64,000 nt of DNA from Henckelia pumila (GCF_033568475.1 NC_133122.1:162466130-162530129), one strand, 5' to 3'; counted from the stretch's first letter, positions 11,710 to 24,833 are shown. Made by a program: numbers and translations. The notes: generated by a model from the sequence alone, not told the origin.

Positions 11710-11714
<5 letters not shown>

Positions 11715-11788
11715 TTATTTTAAAGTTAAGAAATAAAGAAATAGAATAAAGTGTAAAAAAAATTTCAGTAGTAATTTGGGTTTTTTCA

Positions 11789-12665
11789 TAACCATAGTAG
11801 GAAAATATACAATTCTCCATCTTTCACCCTCTAACTCATCTACTTGGCATTAGCCACAATAGAAAAAATGCAACTCTTCATCTTCCACCCTCTAACTCCT
11901 CTACTTGGCTTTAGCCATAGTAGAAAAATATACAACTGTCCACCTCCACCCTCTAACTCCTCTACTTGGCATTAACCATAGTAAGAAAATATACAATTCT
12001 CCACCTTTCACCCTCTAACTCCTCTATTTGGCCTTAGTCATAGTAGAAAAAAATACAAACTTTAATTTTCAATCTTTTAACTCATAACTTGACCGTAGTC
12101 ATAGTAGAAAAAATACAAACTTCAAACTTCCAACCCTCTAACCCATCTACTTAGCCTTAGACATAGTAGAAAAAAATACCAACTTCCAACTTCCAACTCC
12201 TCTACTTGGCCTTAGCCACAGTAGGAAAAATACAACTCTTTATCTTCCAACATCTAACTCTTCTACTTGACCTTAACCATAGTTGAAAAATATACAAATT
12301 TCCACCTTCCACCCTCTAACTCCTCCACTTGGCATTAGCCATAATAGAAAAATATGTAATTTTTCACCTCCACCCTCTAAACTTCTCTACTTGGTCATAG
12401 CCATAGTAGGAAAAATATAAATCTTCACCCTTCACTCCTCAAACTCCTCTAGGCCAAGCCACGGTAGGAAAAATGTATACTTTCACACTTGACCACTCTA
12501 ACTCCTCTACTAGGTAACACCTTAGTATGAAAAATATAAGTTTTCAACTTTCAATCATCTAACTCCTCTACTTGGCCATAGCCACAATAGGAAAAATGTA
12601 AGTTCTCACCTTCCACCCACTAACTCCTCTAGTTGGCCCGAGTCATAGTAGGAAAAATACGAATT
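11789..12665. repeat. Minisatellite, ~61-bp unit, about 14 copies
   Basis: Head-to-tail units of about 61 bp, each with variants of CACCCTCTAACTCCTCTACTTGG, a GCCATAGTAG block and an A-rich tract. The units are clearly diverged from one another. The array is the continuation of 823..928 across the inserted LTR. No open reading frame follows the repeat. Confidence 0.9.
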
Positions 12666-13827
12666 ATAGGTGAAATACACTTAAGGACCCAAGGCCTAGG
12701 GACCCAACAAAACCATCTTTAACCCTCGATCTAAATAACACTTAACATTTTGAAAAGGAAAATTTATTTCATTGAAATTCAAACGATTACATGAGTAATA
12801 GTTAAAAATAAAATATATCAACGATTAGTGTAAGAATAATATTTTTTAAGGTGATAAAGGTTCCAAGACCACTTCAAAGCCCCGCCATGTGCATCTCCTC
12901 AATATTAAGCTCAAGAACTAAGTTTCTCCTCCCAGGACCCCAATTCTATTTTTTCATGTTTTTCCTCTTCTTCAAGTACCTGAATTTCTTCCTCAACCAC
13001 CGACAACATATCCTTTCACTTCTTATTATGTTAACCGCCACCCGCGCCCTTTTCCATCTCTCTTTCACCACCACATCATGTGCATCTAATGTTTGAATTC
13101 ATGACGAATAAAATAAGTGAATAAGAATAAGAAAATCTCAGCGAAGGTGCGCGGATCTTGCTTGTGTCGTTCGCTTCCCAAGCTCTAGCCGTCGTCCCGA
13201 AAAATTGGCAAAAGTCCTCCCAAGTTGGGCCCTAGTTTTAATTTATATTCCCCTTCAAAAAGCCTTATTTTCTTCCTTAATTATCGCCCAAGATTGCCTA
13301 AAATAATTAAAATCCGAAGTTTCCTTTAATTGCAAAATTCTGCGTGAAGTAGGAATATTTTTTTGCGACATTCACGGACCCTGGACACCTTCTGGAGGGT
13401 GGTTCATGCCAGGTCCGGAAGGTGGTCCGGACCTGGGTCCGTGCATCAAAAATCATTGCCGAACTCGCTTCGAAGGTGCATGCACCCCTTCCAGACCATC
13501 TATAAGGTCTGTGAATTTAAATCTTTGAAAAATTCTTGCTTCAAAAGTGCACGGACCCCCTTACAGACCATCTACAGTGTCCGTGCATTCAATCTTTTCA
13601 ACTTTTTCTTGGCCTTTAATTATTTTTCCTCGTCTTTCGGTCGAATTCCAACGTGGCATCGCAATGTTTGACTTCTTTTTTAATATTAAAGCTTCATCCA
13701 ATTTTAATCAAACCTACAAACAATAAAAGTATTACGATTTATGCGCAAAAATAAGGACAAAAACACCAGATAAGCACGAATACGACAAAATAGAGTGTCA
13801 AATATGTTATAGGATTCTTGCTTATCA
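12666..13827 (-). mobile_element. Probable solo LTR, minus strand, TGATAAGC type
   Basis: On the minus strand the segment starts TGATAAGCAAGAATCC (from 13827), like the TGATAAGTGC start of the Athila-like LTRs. A cluster of inverted motifs (13366..13590) comes next and an ATATAAATTA box near 13240. The far end is not defined by a clear TG...CA end, so 12666 is only the edge of the minisatellite. The ORF at 12851..13096 has no recognisable domain and I do not call it. Confidence 0.35.
13366..13590 (-). promoter_or_regulatory. Inverted-motif cluster with CCAGGTCCGGA palindrome
   Basis: CCAGGTCCGGA and TCCGGACCTGG form 11-bp arms around six bases at 13409..13436. CAGACCATCTA followed by a GTCTGTG/GTCCGTG block occurs twice (about 13493..13515 and 13562..13585), and CACGGACC repeats. 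This is another GC-rich dyad cluster in an AT-rich LTR. Confidence 0.45.
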
Positions 13828-14172
13828 AATACTCACACGTAATTTTTATTGAAGTCGATTATCTTTTTTATAAGGAAAGATTACAACATAAAAATATTTA
13901 CATATATTATCCTATTATATTTATCTTGATTACGAATATTTCAAATCTAACTAAATAAGATAAAAATATACAATAACAACATATTTTTAACAGTAAAAAT
14001 GTTTTTCCTCCCTAATTCTATCAAAAATAATTAACTCTCATATTTATTTAAAATATATAAATATAAAAATTCTTTAAACTAATAATTAAACTCTCGGACA
14101 TTACAAAATTAGCCAATTGGGTGTTACGCATGGCATCATCATATAATAGAGTGACAATATTATATATCTATA

Positions 14173-14221
<49 letters not shown>

Positions 14222-14655
14222 GCCATACTCGTCACCCTTGACGAGTGACGACTATATATCATATATATATATATATATAAATATATATATATGGCCATAC
14301 TTGTCACCCTTGACGAGTGACGACTATATATCATGTTGTTTTGAAGTCAAAATTGTTTTGGTCTCTCTTATTTTAATTCGAGATATTCGTAAAAGATCCA
14401 TCCGCATTTGAAGCAAGTTAATCCACATGCTTCTTGATATTGATTATTCAAATATCACTCAGGTAAGCAAAAGATTTCAAACCTTATGAATAAGACTTGA
14501 TTAACAAGACAACTAATTAATTAAAATGTCCCAAAATAATTGCAGCTCGGTCCCAATAATGCCTAAACCATGTGACATATAAAAACACAACTAAAGTGGA
14601 TGTATCGGGTGAGTTTGTGACTAGACATGCTTAATGATTCTACCACACTGAAATC
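13828..14655. other. AT-rich intergenic DNA with duplicated small hairpin
   Basis: No gene is seen. (AT)n tracts lie at 14169..14218 and 14254..14292. A ~44-bp segment containing CTCGTCACCCTTGACGAG, a 7-bp-arm hairpin, is present twice (14219..14262 and 14291..14335) and is separated by the AT tract. The second copy has one change in the left arm. Confidence 0.6.
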
Positions 14656-15872
14656 CAGGGGCGGATTTAGGATGTTATATTAGGAGTGTCGTGTCAATAT
14701 ACACAATGACAAAAATAATTATTATATGTTTATATATAACTTTCAATAACAAGAATATAATAAATTAAAAAATAAATATTGTGACGTCTCGTATATTTGA
14801 TTGATGCTTATGAAAATATGAAACACGGAATAATGTTTTGATTTTCTAAAAGATGCGTTGTGTTTGTAGGTATAAAATACCACACATAAAAATAGGTTCA
14901 GTCAACGAGTCAAAAATCATATGCTTATTTAAAATCTCGTTAAACAAAATAATACTAATGTATACAGGAACGCCTGAACTTCTTCTTATGCGCAACTCGA
15001 AATTATAAAATATACAGTCTTAAAATAATATCATATTTAAAACATGATTCGATCTTAAAAATAACATGCTAAAACATTAATTCAAATAAGCATGCATAAA
15101 GTATTATAATGCATAAATTTTATAGTATATATATAATTTTAGAGACACAAGTTGATATGAATTTGTTTTTTGTGCAAGTCGCAAAACACGATCATCAATC
15201 AAGACGTCAATAAAAAAAATTAATCATAATACAAAACAAAAAGAACGAAAGATTAACAAAAGTCACGTGACTAAATGAAAAATTATCAATCACGTACTAA
15301 GCCAATTTTGATGTTAAGAAAAGCCAAAAATTTATAATTCTTGATTTTAAAAAAAATAATGAAATATTGACTACCAAAAACATCAAAATCTCAAATCTTA
15401 AAATCACTTCAAACATATTAAAAATAGAGCAAAGTAATATACATTGAAAACAAGTAAAATAAGAACTAAAATTAAAATAATTCACGAGTTCTTTAAAATA
15501 AAATATTTTAATTTTTCAAATAATCGAAAAAATAAAAATTATAATAGGTTTTAAATAAAGTATTAATTTTACAAATAAAAAATGATAAAATAATTTTATT
15601 TAAAATGAGTAAAATCAAAAAAAATAAAAATTATAATAGGGTTTTAAATAAACTATTAATTTTACGAATAAAAAACATAAAAGAATTTTAAATAAAATGA
15701 GTAAAAACGAATAATAAAAAAAAAGATGAGTAAAAACGAACAATAAAAAAAAGATCTTTAGGCGGTGACACGCAGAGTCGAACTGAATCTATTATTATGG
15801 ATACAATTAGATGGGACTTTGGGTAAGGGCCCAATCAGTAGGCCGAACACATCATTGTTGGTTTATAGTGGC

Positions 15873-15923
<51 letters not shown>

Positions 15924-16009
15924 AGAATTATACTAATATATATTACTAAATTTTACAAAAATTTTGGGGGGCTGTGGCCCTCCTTCGCCTTACATTAGAT
16001 TCGTCCCTG
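14656..16009. mobile_element. Non-autonomous hAT-type DNA transposon
   Basis: Terminal inverted repeats start CAGGGGCGGATTTAG (14656) and, read from the other side, CAGGGACGAATCTAA (16009). The 8 bases CTGAAATC flank it exactly on both sides (14648..14655 and 16010..16017), the duplication length of hAT elements. The interior is AT-rich, with an internal duplicated block around 15535..15720 and an (AT)n tract at 15880..15920. No transposase frame is present, so it needs a partner element. Confidence 0.85.
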
Positions 16010-16339
16010 CTGAAATCGTGGAAGAATCCCATAAACAGTATGGTTAGCGGTTCTAAGTACAAATTCATGGAACCACACCGAACAATCTGTTATAGTATAT
16101 GTCTTGCAAGTCAATTGTTGGCTAGAGATTTTATTAACTCAAGTGTAATGAACAATCTTTATTTTAATATAATTACGTTTTTATTCAATTTCGGCATTTA
16201 TTTTATCCGCAAACACATGCAAGATAAATAGATAAAAGCCTTGAATATACTATATATAGTAAATAAGTATGAGATTGTACGTATGATGACAATAATAAAA
16301 CACATATTTTAATTATTGTATATTCTAAAATAAGTTCCT
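16010..16339. other. Intergenic, nothing recognised
   Basis: AT-rich DNA. The short frame 15974..16231 overlaps the hAT end and has no domain. Confidence 0.5.
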
Positions 16340-17220
16340 AGTGATCAATTGGGCCGTCCAAAATAAAGATATGGGTCGCTCGATCTAGAGACTAGCTGCG
16401 ATTTTGTGTACCATGTTTCATTCGCATGGACATGGAGATGTTCAAACATGCAGATATGTTCTCATATGATGAGTTAACTGAACTACCCTCCCTCGGATCC
16501 AAGTGGTTATCATTCATCGAGATGATAAGTCTGTGGTTATGGTCGTACACCATTAGTCCCTATGACCCGAGACAACACTTAGACTCTACATGCTAAGATT
16601 GTGTTTTGACTCATTTATCGACTCCGTGAGAGTCAACATGTGGCGAGATTGGGTACAAATACGACACATGTAGGAGCCAGTGCATTGTAGTCGGGAATTC
16701 ATCCGCTCATCTAAGGGTGTGGATATTCTATGTGATCTAATAAGATAATAGTGTTTGGAATCTCTAAACAAAGTATGAAATGTGTGTTAGGGTAAAAGAG
16801 TTCCCTAGTTGTACATGCGATGCCACTATATATTCTCAAAAATGCATCACATTGTTATCGAACTTCACACACAACCCTTGATAAACCAGTGGTTGAAGAT
16901 TCGATTGGGATGTATGAAATGAAGTGACTGTACTGTATGCTGATCATGATCGATTGGTTCTTGCAGCCACTATCAATGATACATAGGGAATCATGGGATG
17001 ATTGTTGCTAGAAGTTATTACCATTATTCGATGGGTCCAATCATAAATGAATTCTGACGTTCTTATGATCAAGGTGTTATACATAGAATGGGGTTAATTA
17101 GGGTAAGTCCAAAATAAAGGACAATATCCTGAATCACAAAGAGTTGTGAACCCATGGCTAGGTGCATTCCTGAACCATTGAGGGTCACACAAGCACTGGT
17201 TTTCCTGTTTCCGCTGAGAA
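16340..17220. repeat. Noncoding repeat resembling a retrotransposon untranslated region
   Basis: A less AT-rich stretch without an open frame. Its phrases (GACATGGAGATGTTCAAACA, TAGTCCCTATGACCCGAGAC, GCGATGCCACTATATATTC) look familiar from a dispersed retroelement noncoding segment in other eudicot genomes. That is memory-based recognition without a family name. No terminal repeats or target duplications were found. Confidence 0.35.
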
Positions 17221-17620
17221 AATAAATTTGAGGAGTTGAATTACTAAGAAATAAGATGGGATCAAACGATAAGCTTATAACTTAGTTTATAGAAGCTAAT
17301 AGAAATTTTGAGAGCATGACTTCTAAAAACAGTCAAGAGGAGTGCACTTGCCTAATTTGAGTGGAAATGTTCCAAAATTAGCAGCTGCCATAATTAGACT
17401 TCAGTGGTTTCAAAAATTAAAGTGTATATCATAATAACAAAAAAATTAAAGTTGTCACATCGGCGATATTGGATCGTGGATCAGGATTATGATGAGAATA
17501 ATATAATGGGGTGCATGGATCGTGTGTTTGGAGTAGTACAAGTCCATCATGCTAAATTATTAAAGTCATAGTTGGACTTTGATAATTAAATAATAATCTA
17601 TTTGGATTAGAAGCTCATTA
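17221..17620. other. Intergenic, nothing recognised
   Basis: No open frame, terminal repeat or RNA gene is visible. Confidence 0.5.
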
Positions 17621-18560
17621 GGTTACGCTTGGTACGTGTGATGAGATTATTAACGTAAAGATAAATTGTGGGATAAATATATTTTTTAATATAATTATGA
17701 AATATATTTTAAAAACTTTAATTGTTTTGTTTGGTTTTTTGTGTATAGGATTAAAAGTTGAACTATATAACTTTTACCAAAATTACCCCCATCTCTATAC
17801 AGATACATGAGAATAACCTAATATCTCTTTCATTTCTCTTTCTGACTTCCACATCCACAGTCCACACACGAAACCAAATTTATAGTTGAAATGCAAACTT
17901 CAATCTCATTTTCTCTTCCATGTATGAAATTTTCTCATCAGATTTCTTCCTAGATTTGTCCTCAACTGCTTCGGCCGAGATCTATCCTCCATGTCTTGTG
18001 CCAAGATCTGGGAACTTGAAATCTCTCATTTATAGTTTGGTCGGTATATACATGTCGTCTTCTACAATCTCACTTCGAAATAAACATCTCATAGCAACAA
18101 CAATTTTTCTCCCGTTGTGATTTTAGGGAGTTGAATTCACATAAAAATTGGAAGAGGTAGGAAGGGAAACAAATATTACAAGAAATAAATATTGCTACAA
18201 AAAATTATAGAGGTGGTTGTCTTCATTTTTGTAAAATCTATTGGAGAAATTCGAAAGATTTATGGGATCGTCATGGTCGCCGCCCGCTCCACAGTTGCGT
18301 TCTTGTGCAAAAGTAGGAAAGAATATGCTATATGATGTGGTAGAGAGAGGGTTAAAATAGTAACATGATCTCGTAATCACCTCTACTGTTCTAATAAATG
18401 ATTCACAATACCACAGAAAAATAAAGACTAGAATCTGACCATTTCAAGCTTCTACGGTGTGTTTATCACGGGCCGCATGTTATCCGGATGTGCACTTAAA
18501 ACGAGTCAAACGTGGGATTAACACAAAATCCACCGGTTATCCCCCTTACCAAATGGAGCC
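17621..18560. mobile_element. PIF/Harbinger-type non-autonomous element
   Basis: It starts GGTTACGCTTGGTACG and ends TACCAAATGGAGCC, an imperfect inverted pair, and is flanked by TTA on both sides (17618..17620, 18561..18563). A TTA duplication and TTTGGTA-like termini are hallmarks of PIF/Harbinger and Tourist elements. Length is 940 bp with no transposase. The short frame 17920..18120 has no recognised domain. Confidence 0.6.
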
Positions 18561-18716
18561 TTAGGTTATTATAATATGGTATTAATTTGTATAAGGAAAT
18601 AATTTTGATACCATATCAACTAACAGACAAAGGAAAAAATAACATACAATAGGTATATGTATATTTTTGAAATAGGTGAACACCACATCAGCCGGTGCAC
18701 ACATAGGTGCATATGG

Positions 18717-21324
18717 TGGTTACTAGCCTAGTAGCAACTCACTTATTTTTGAAATAACAACTTTGATATTTTAATCATTAACAACTACAATTACACACAC
18801 CTATACATACACCTACACACATATACACACACTTTTAATCCCAAAAGAAAAGAAAATAGGCTCCCTCCCCATTTTCCTAAGCCTAGCCGCCACACCCCTC
18901 CCCTTTTCTATCCAATCCCGTCGGCCACCACCCAGCCGTCGCCCGCCGCCCTCTAACCGACCAGAAATCGCACTTTGGAGCAAGGGAGTCATTTCTTTCT
19001 CACATTTTCAGCATTATCAGCTTCTTTTCTTTGGTATTTTGAAGGCAAAGACAAGTATATGACATTTCTTTGGCCACCAAACAAATCTATTATGTTGTAT
19101 GCCTTAATCTTGTTGTCATTTTGGTTTTTCATTGTTGTGTAAGTTAGGATTTCGAGATTTTCCATGAAAAATCAGTACGTTGCTTGAATATTTCGAATCC
19201 CTCTTGCATATTGTTGTTAAAATGAGTTATGTGATGGTTTGGAGTTGAGACTTGGTTGATTCTTGCTTGTATTTCGAAATTTCAGAATTAAATCAGTAGG
19301 GTTCTTGTTATTTTTGAAACTTTTACTTGTGTTTTGGTGTTGAAATGAGCTATGTATTGTGTATTGGTCGATTCTTGAAGTGTTTGCAAGTTTTGAAAAT
19401 TTTAGCCCTACATTTTCCTGTTGTTTGAGCTTATTTCTAGGAATTTGATTTGATCGTGTTATGGGCTGCCTAGGCTGGAAAAAATTGGGTTTAAATGATG
19501 TAATGGATGAGGTTTGTATTGGTTTGAAGGGCTGGAGGTGAAGGATTGAGGGCTGAAATCATGGTCGTGTGTTAGGGGTGATCCGATTGTGATAACTCGG
19601 CCTAGAATGAGACTTCGAGCTAGCTTCGAGGGCTTGGATTGAGGTGTCATTGTGGTCTAAGGAGAGTCATTAAGGTTGGTTTAAGGGCTGGAGATTGGGT
19701 AATTCAATCGATGAAGGGTTCGTGAGGGGATAAGATAATATTAGACTTGCGCAGATTTTTGTCATCCCTTCGATTGGTCTCTAGAGTTTGGTTCTGATGG
19801 GTTGAATTAATAGGTCTGGACAGGGGTTGGCTTTTTATATTTTAATTGTAGGATGTTGTGGTCGTGTCGATTCTATTTGGGCTCCATTCGGCTAAGTTTT
19901 GGGTAGGTTAAAGGTGAATTGAATTGTGGTGGTTAGGGCAGATTCCGTGGGAGTTTAGGGGCTGTCTGGGAACTCAAAGTGAATGGGCTACTCGGGTTTA
20001 TTTTGGAGGTTGGAATCTGGTCCTTGGGTTATTTTAGAGTGTTTAGAGAGTGTCAGTTCAAGCGTAGGTAATTTGGTTAAATAAAGGTCGGTTTATGGGT
20101 TTTTAGATTTGAACGCTCGAGGTGAGTCTTGGTTGAAGAGAAATGGGAGGTTTGGTTGATTAAGTTTAACCTAGGGGCAGCCACTTAATCATAATTTTTC
20201 TTTGATTTAAAGTATGCTTTCACCCTTTAAAATTGTGTATTCGAGTGTGTTTCTTTAATCATTCGAGTTGAGTTAAGTTTTAAACAAGTTGAGTAAAATA
20301 CCTTTGCGTTTACGATTCAAGTAAAAGTTTTTGGTTTAGTTAAAGTAAAAGTTTTGAATGAGAAAAGTTGATTGTGACGTTAGATGTGTAAGGATGGGGC
20401 GGGAGAAATCTTGGTTTTCTTACCACCCAAACGTGTAAGGAGGGTCCGGGAGAAATCTTGGTTTCCTTACCACCCAGAAGTGTAAGGAGGGGCGGGAGAA
20501 ATTTTGGTTTCCTTACCATAGAGGGGTAATGTGAGGCCGGGAGAAATTTTGACTTCCTTGCCGGCATAGTATTGTAGCTATTGATCGATCAAAACAAAGA
20601 GGGTCACAATCGAAGATCTAAATTTACAGAAGAAATTTCAAAGTTAAAATTAAAGTTAAAATTATGAAAGTTATGTTTAAAGGCTTGAGTTGAGTTGAAG
20701 TTCGAAGCGTGAGTTTTGTTGTATTGCGTGAGTTCATTGCATGCGACCTTCTTTATAGTCCAAGTCTCATTACATTTTTATCTTTAACTTATTCGAGAAA
20801 GTTTCAAGATATTATAAGTACTATTATTTTAAGTACCGTGCGTGTATTTTTAAAACTTCGCTACTTCATGGTTTATACTTGTTGGGTCTTTAGACTTGCT
20901 ACCTTTGCTTGGTGCAGGTTAGACTTTCGATGAGATCGAGGGGTATGACTCTTGAGTGGAATGTGATGCCGGCTTGGCAAATCCCTCCGACCTATGCTGA
21001 TCTTCCACAGATGATATTTAAACGTATAGTTTTGACGTCTTTTATTTGTATATTGGTTAGATGTAAATTTAAAAACTTCTAGTTTTGATTTGTTGGCGTG
21101 TAAACTATCCAACTATTAACTTTGGATGTTTGTGACTCCGTACCTTTATCATTGGGTTCCTGTTCGTTTCTCGTGTTGAATTTTTTGTCTTGTTGGTTGC
21201 ATCTTTAGTGTGTTGTTTGAGACAGGTGATTTTTAATAGTTAAAGAAAGTTAATGCCGAAATTTTTGAAAAATCCGTATTATTTTAATATCTTTTAAATA
21301 TTAGAGGTTATAGGATCGTTTTAG
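18717..21324 (+). repeat. 5' LTR of the chromovirus, truncated at its start
   Basis: It matches the last ~2.6 kb of the 3' LTR. Between 20390 and 20570 four units of about 50 bp (GTGTAAGGAGG...GGGAGAAATCTTGG) form a small tandem array, present also at 27280..27460. It contains the GGTGCAGGT block at 20885..20922. Confidence 0.8.
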
Positions 21325-21325
21325 T

Positions 21326-21343
21326 TGATATCAGAGTATGATC
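21326..21343 (+). other. Primer binding site, tRNA-iMet type, mutated
   Basis: TGATATCAGAGTATGATC follows the 5' LTR. It differs from the usual TGGTATCAGAGC by a G-to-A change and a later substitution. Confidence 0.6.
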
Positions 21344-24049
21344 TTAGTTTGGGTTTGTGCTTATTGCCGGTTGCAAGAAGCTCGAGAAGTCTCGCCTCAA
21401 AGTCTGTAAGTTTTAATGAATTTTATAAGTTAGTCGTATTTGAATTACTACTTTAAATATTTTGATGTCGTCCATTTTAAAATATTTTAAAAGTTAGATG
21501 TTTAAATTATTTAATTGTGTAGTTCAGTGTTTATTTTTGTTGAAAATTTATTTTAGTAGTTTAAAGTGTACCGTTTAAACGTTTTTAAAAATCTTGCGAA
21601 TTCAAGTTAAGTGGAGTTCGTGTACCAATATTCCTCCCAGTTATAGACTGTACATGAAATTTATTCGAGATATTAAGTGGCATTAACAATTTTTGATGAT
21701 ATTGTAGGAGTTTGTCGAAGAATATTAAACTTGTTTATTATGAGATATTAATTGTGGTGTCATTGTTGTAATTAATTATCTTATGAATGGATTTTAATCA
21801 AATACAACTAAGTGAATAGTTTGTTTAGAAATTGATAGACGCATGTTTTGTCATTTAAGTTATTGAATCGAAACTCGTGCGAAAATTTGGGATACATACT
21901 TTGTATTATATTATGAATAACCTGAGTTTTACTCTTGTTACAGGGACAAATATGATTTTGGATCATAGTAAATTGGTTACGAATGAGTTTTTCGATTATA
22001 TGAACTATTATTTCGATCATTATTTCATTTTTCCTCTTTTGTTCTCATATCTATTGCAACATATACTTTTGAATATCCGAAATCTCTTTGCATGTCCTTT
22101 GTGCATTTATGGATTCGTATGCATCAATAAACGTTATATTCTACTACTTTGACATTGGTTGGACTTTTTGATAAGATCTTGTCCGTATTTCACATTTCTT
22201 AAAATTTTTCTCCGGTCCTAGCCACGTTGATGTGGGTGAGTTTCACTTTGTATTTTAATGGCGATCTACTTATGTTGTGTGGTTGACATCTGATTATGTC
22301 TTGATACCCATTGTTCTCTAATTATTGAATTGTGTGGATTTCTCACGACTGAATTCACACTGATTGCTCTTGATTGTGTTTTGATTGTTTGGGCATGATG
22401 TCATTACTCATGGATGAGTGATCACGAGATTTATTATCTTTTTGGCTCCTATTCATCGTTCTTGGAGCCTCCATTATTATTCACTCACCCCTAGAATCTA
22501 ATTATGAGTGAGTTGTCCTTACTTATCTAGATTTTTATCTCCAACTCGTTTGTTTGTAATGCTTGCACTATTTTATTTCGTATTGAGCAACATTACTTGT
22601 TTATTTGTTTTCTTTCATGATCCATCATGATAAGGATATGGGTGGATTATAGTTTCAATTATCATTTCCATTTCTTGTGTAGAAAATTGGCTCGTAGCCG
22701 CATAGTAAGTGTTTAGATCGTTTGGATTTAGTATTAATACTAGATAAAATCCTAAGTTATCGTTGTGTTCTGAGGAATGATGACTATCATTTATAACAAT
22801 TCTAGCGAGAAGACTGCTTGTTAGTGAATTAGTTGAATGTATTTTTTCTTTATAAATAGGATCGTTAAGAGTAAACAGACGATTTTGGTAAGCTGAATGG
22901 TTGTGTTAATGATATGATTAGGATTTGGAACATATTCGGGAGTGAATATCCCCATTTAGAATCGATAATTTGGGTGATCGATCGTGAGATAGGGAAATAG
23001 AGTTGTCCCTAGAGAAATTTTAGGTACCTTACATTTGCATTCCAAGATTTTGTGAATATCATCCGGTATGACTTAGGCATCAACTGTGTGTACAGAATGG
23101 TGAATAGAATATTCAGAAAGTTTTTCTAGATAAGCTGTAGATTTATATATCGATGAAATACTATTGTATTGGAGGTACAATGAGAAAGCATGTATGATCG
23201 GGTTACAAACTTTTCGAGGTGTCCAATTATACAATAAGTTCTTGAAATATAAATTCAGGTTGTATTATATAATAATTTGGAAATTTTTGGATTTCCAGAC
23301 CTGTTGTCGAGTTGAACTAGAGGTTTGAGATATGTCTTCATGCAATATGTAAGAGTTATTTGGTACTTAGAGACAATCTAATCCCATAAACGGATAATAG
23401 CACATGGTATATTTTGACTTCAAGAGTAAATATGGATTTCTTAGTCGTTGCGTCTGAGATAGAAAAGGTGGTTAAATCCGTTGGAAAATTTTAACTAAGA
23501 ATTACAATACCACCAAATAAAATTATGTCATTTGACAAATTGGATGAACAAAAATTTTGAGATTTCGTGACCGTATTATTGAACTTTTGGTAGAATCAAG
23601 AATACCCAAGAGGCGAAAATATAAATTGGTGAATAGATGAATGAGATCTGTTTAGTTACCCATTTGAATTCTATATATTATTGGATAATATCTTGGAGCT
23701 GAACAACAATGGATTTTATGGTTATGTTTTCTTTTCAAGGATTAGATTTATTTATAAAAATAGGTTAATCAATCCTAAGTTGAGAAAAGTCATTCATTCC
23801 ACTTAAAGGTTAGCTGAACTAGAGTCGTTGCTTAAGAAATTTTTTTTTAATCATCCTTAGAAGTGTTGTGAGTTGTAGTAACTAAAAAAAAGATGAACAC
23901 GGTCCAGGATCATTAAGCAAAGCACTTCTAGTAAGTGACATAGGCCTTTAGAACTTCAAATTGGTTGTTATGTTGTTCTTGAAGGTATCATCGTTTCGTA
24001 ATACTATTGATTTGGGTATAAATGAAAATTAACTCGTTTTGTCGGTCTA
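21344..24049 (+). other. Decayed chromovirus interior, no readable gene
   Basis: By position this should hold gag and most of pol. I find no stretch of clear Gag, protease, reverse transcriptase or RNase H sequence in any frame. The frame 21877..22152 has no domain. The DNA is AT-rich and apparently saturated with mutations. Confidence 0.5.
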
Positions 24050-24205
24050 TATGCGATTGTTGAGGAGGTTGGTATTTTGGCTTATCGTTTGGGCATGCGG
24101 CAGAGTTTGTTTACGATACATGAAGTGTTTCATTTGTCTAGGTTGTGGAAGTACGAGCCAGATCCATCTCATATCTTGAGGACCGATGAGGTAGAATTGT
24201 ATAAT
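24050..24205 (+). pseudogene. Integrase C-terminal remnant of the chromovirus
   Basis: One frame reads EEVGILAYRLGM, then HEVFHLSRLWKYEPDPSHIL. This corresponds to the plant chromovirus integrase C-terminus (…VAYRL…HxVFHVSxLRKYxxDPSHV). The frame is open for about 50 codons, then degenerates. Upstream integrase core motifs are not recognisable. It supports the Tekay/Del assignment and the plus orientation. Confidence 0.7.
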
Positions 24206-24833
24206 TTCCTTAGCTACCTTAGTTAGAAAAGTTGAGTGTTTGGTTGCTAAGTATTTTGAATTCTCAAGAGCTCGAGTTCTATATTATTTGTGTTAAGCTT
24301 AATCGGTAAGGGGACATTGAGCATAGTCTTGTTGTGAGAAAGCTTTTAATTTATGGTTGAGATCAACATAAATTATTTATTGATTTTGCGGACTCTATTG
24401 CTCGAATTTGTGATTAGGGAGTTAAAGTCATCGAATTAAGGAAAATATCAAACATTATGAGACTTCATGTGGATAATATTTGAGTAATAACGAAGGGTAT
24501 AAGGTTAGCAAAATGTAAGTTGTGCAATAACTCAAAGATCTAAGAAGTTCTAGGATGTAGAACTTATCAGTTGAGGTAGGATTACATTTTTTTTTTTTGA
24601 ATTTGTAAATTTAGATCGAAAGTCACATTGGAATAGTGATTTGAATTTTTTTTTGAAGTACAATCATTTGGGAACAAATAAGAACTATGACTTTAATAGA
24701 GTTGGCAGTATAGTTGTTAATAAGCATCAGAATGCGCAGCGAAAGTTAATTAGCGATGTCTCATGTGAGTGCTAGGTAAGAAAAGTTAGTGTCGATCTAG
24801 TTTAATGTATCTGGACCTAGATAGTAAGTTTTA

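Larger units (their letters stand above)
929..11788 (+). mobile_element. Solo LTR (Ty3/chromovirus type) disrupted by nested insertions
   Basis: It starts TGTAACGCCCG at 929 and ends TTTTTTCA at 11788. It is flanked by a perfect 5-bp target duplication, TAACC, at 924..928 and 11789..11793. Once the nested elements (1588..7835, 9425..10839) are removed, about 3.2 kb remains in three pieces: 929..1587, 7836..9424 and 10840..11788. That matches the ~3.3-kb LTR of the chromovirus at 18.7-28.2 kb. It also carries the same GGTGCAGGT block near its 3' part (11068..11104). No internal coding region is present, so this is a recombination-derived solo LTR. The piece 7836..9424 is relatively GC-rich at 8100..8700 but holds no recognisable gene. 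Confidence 0.75.

Noticed and set aside
11413-11820. 135-codon minus frame
   Set aside because: It runs through the foldback MITE and the (AT)n tract, giving a poly-Tyr/Ile artefact.
12851-13671. Two frames in the minus LTR
   Set aside because: No domain; repeated inverted motifs explain the second.
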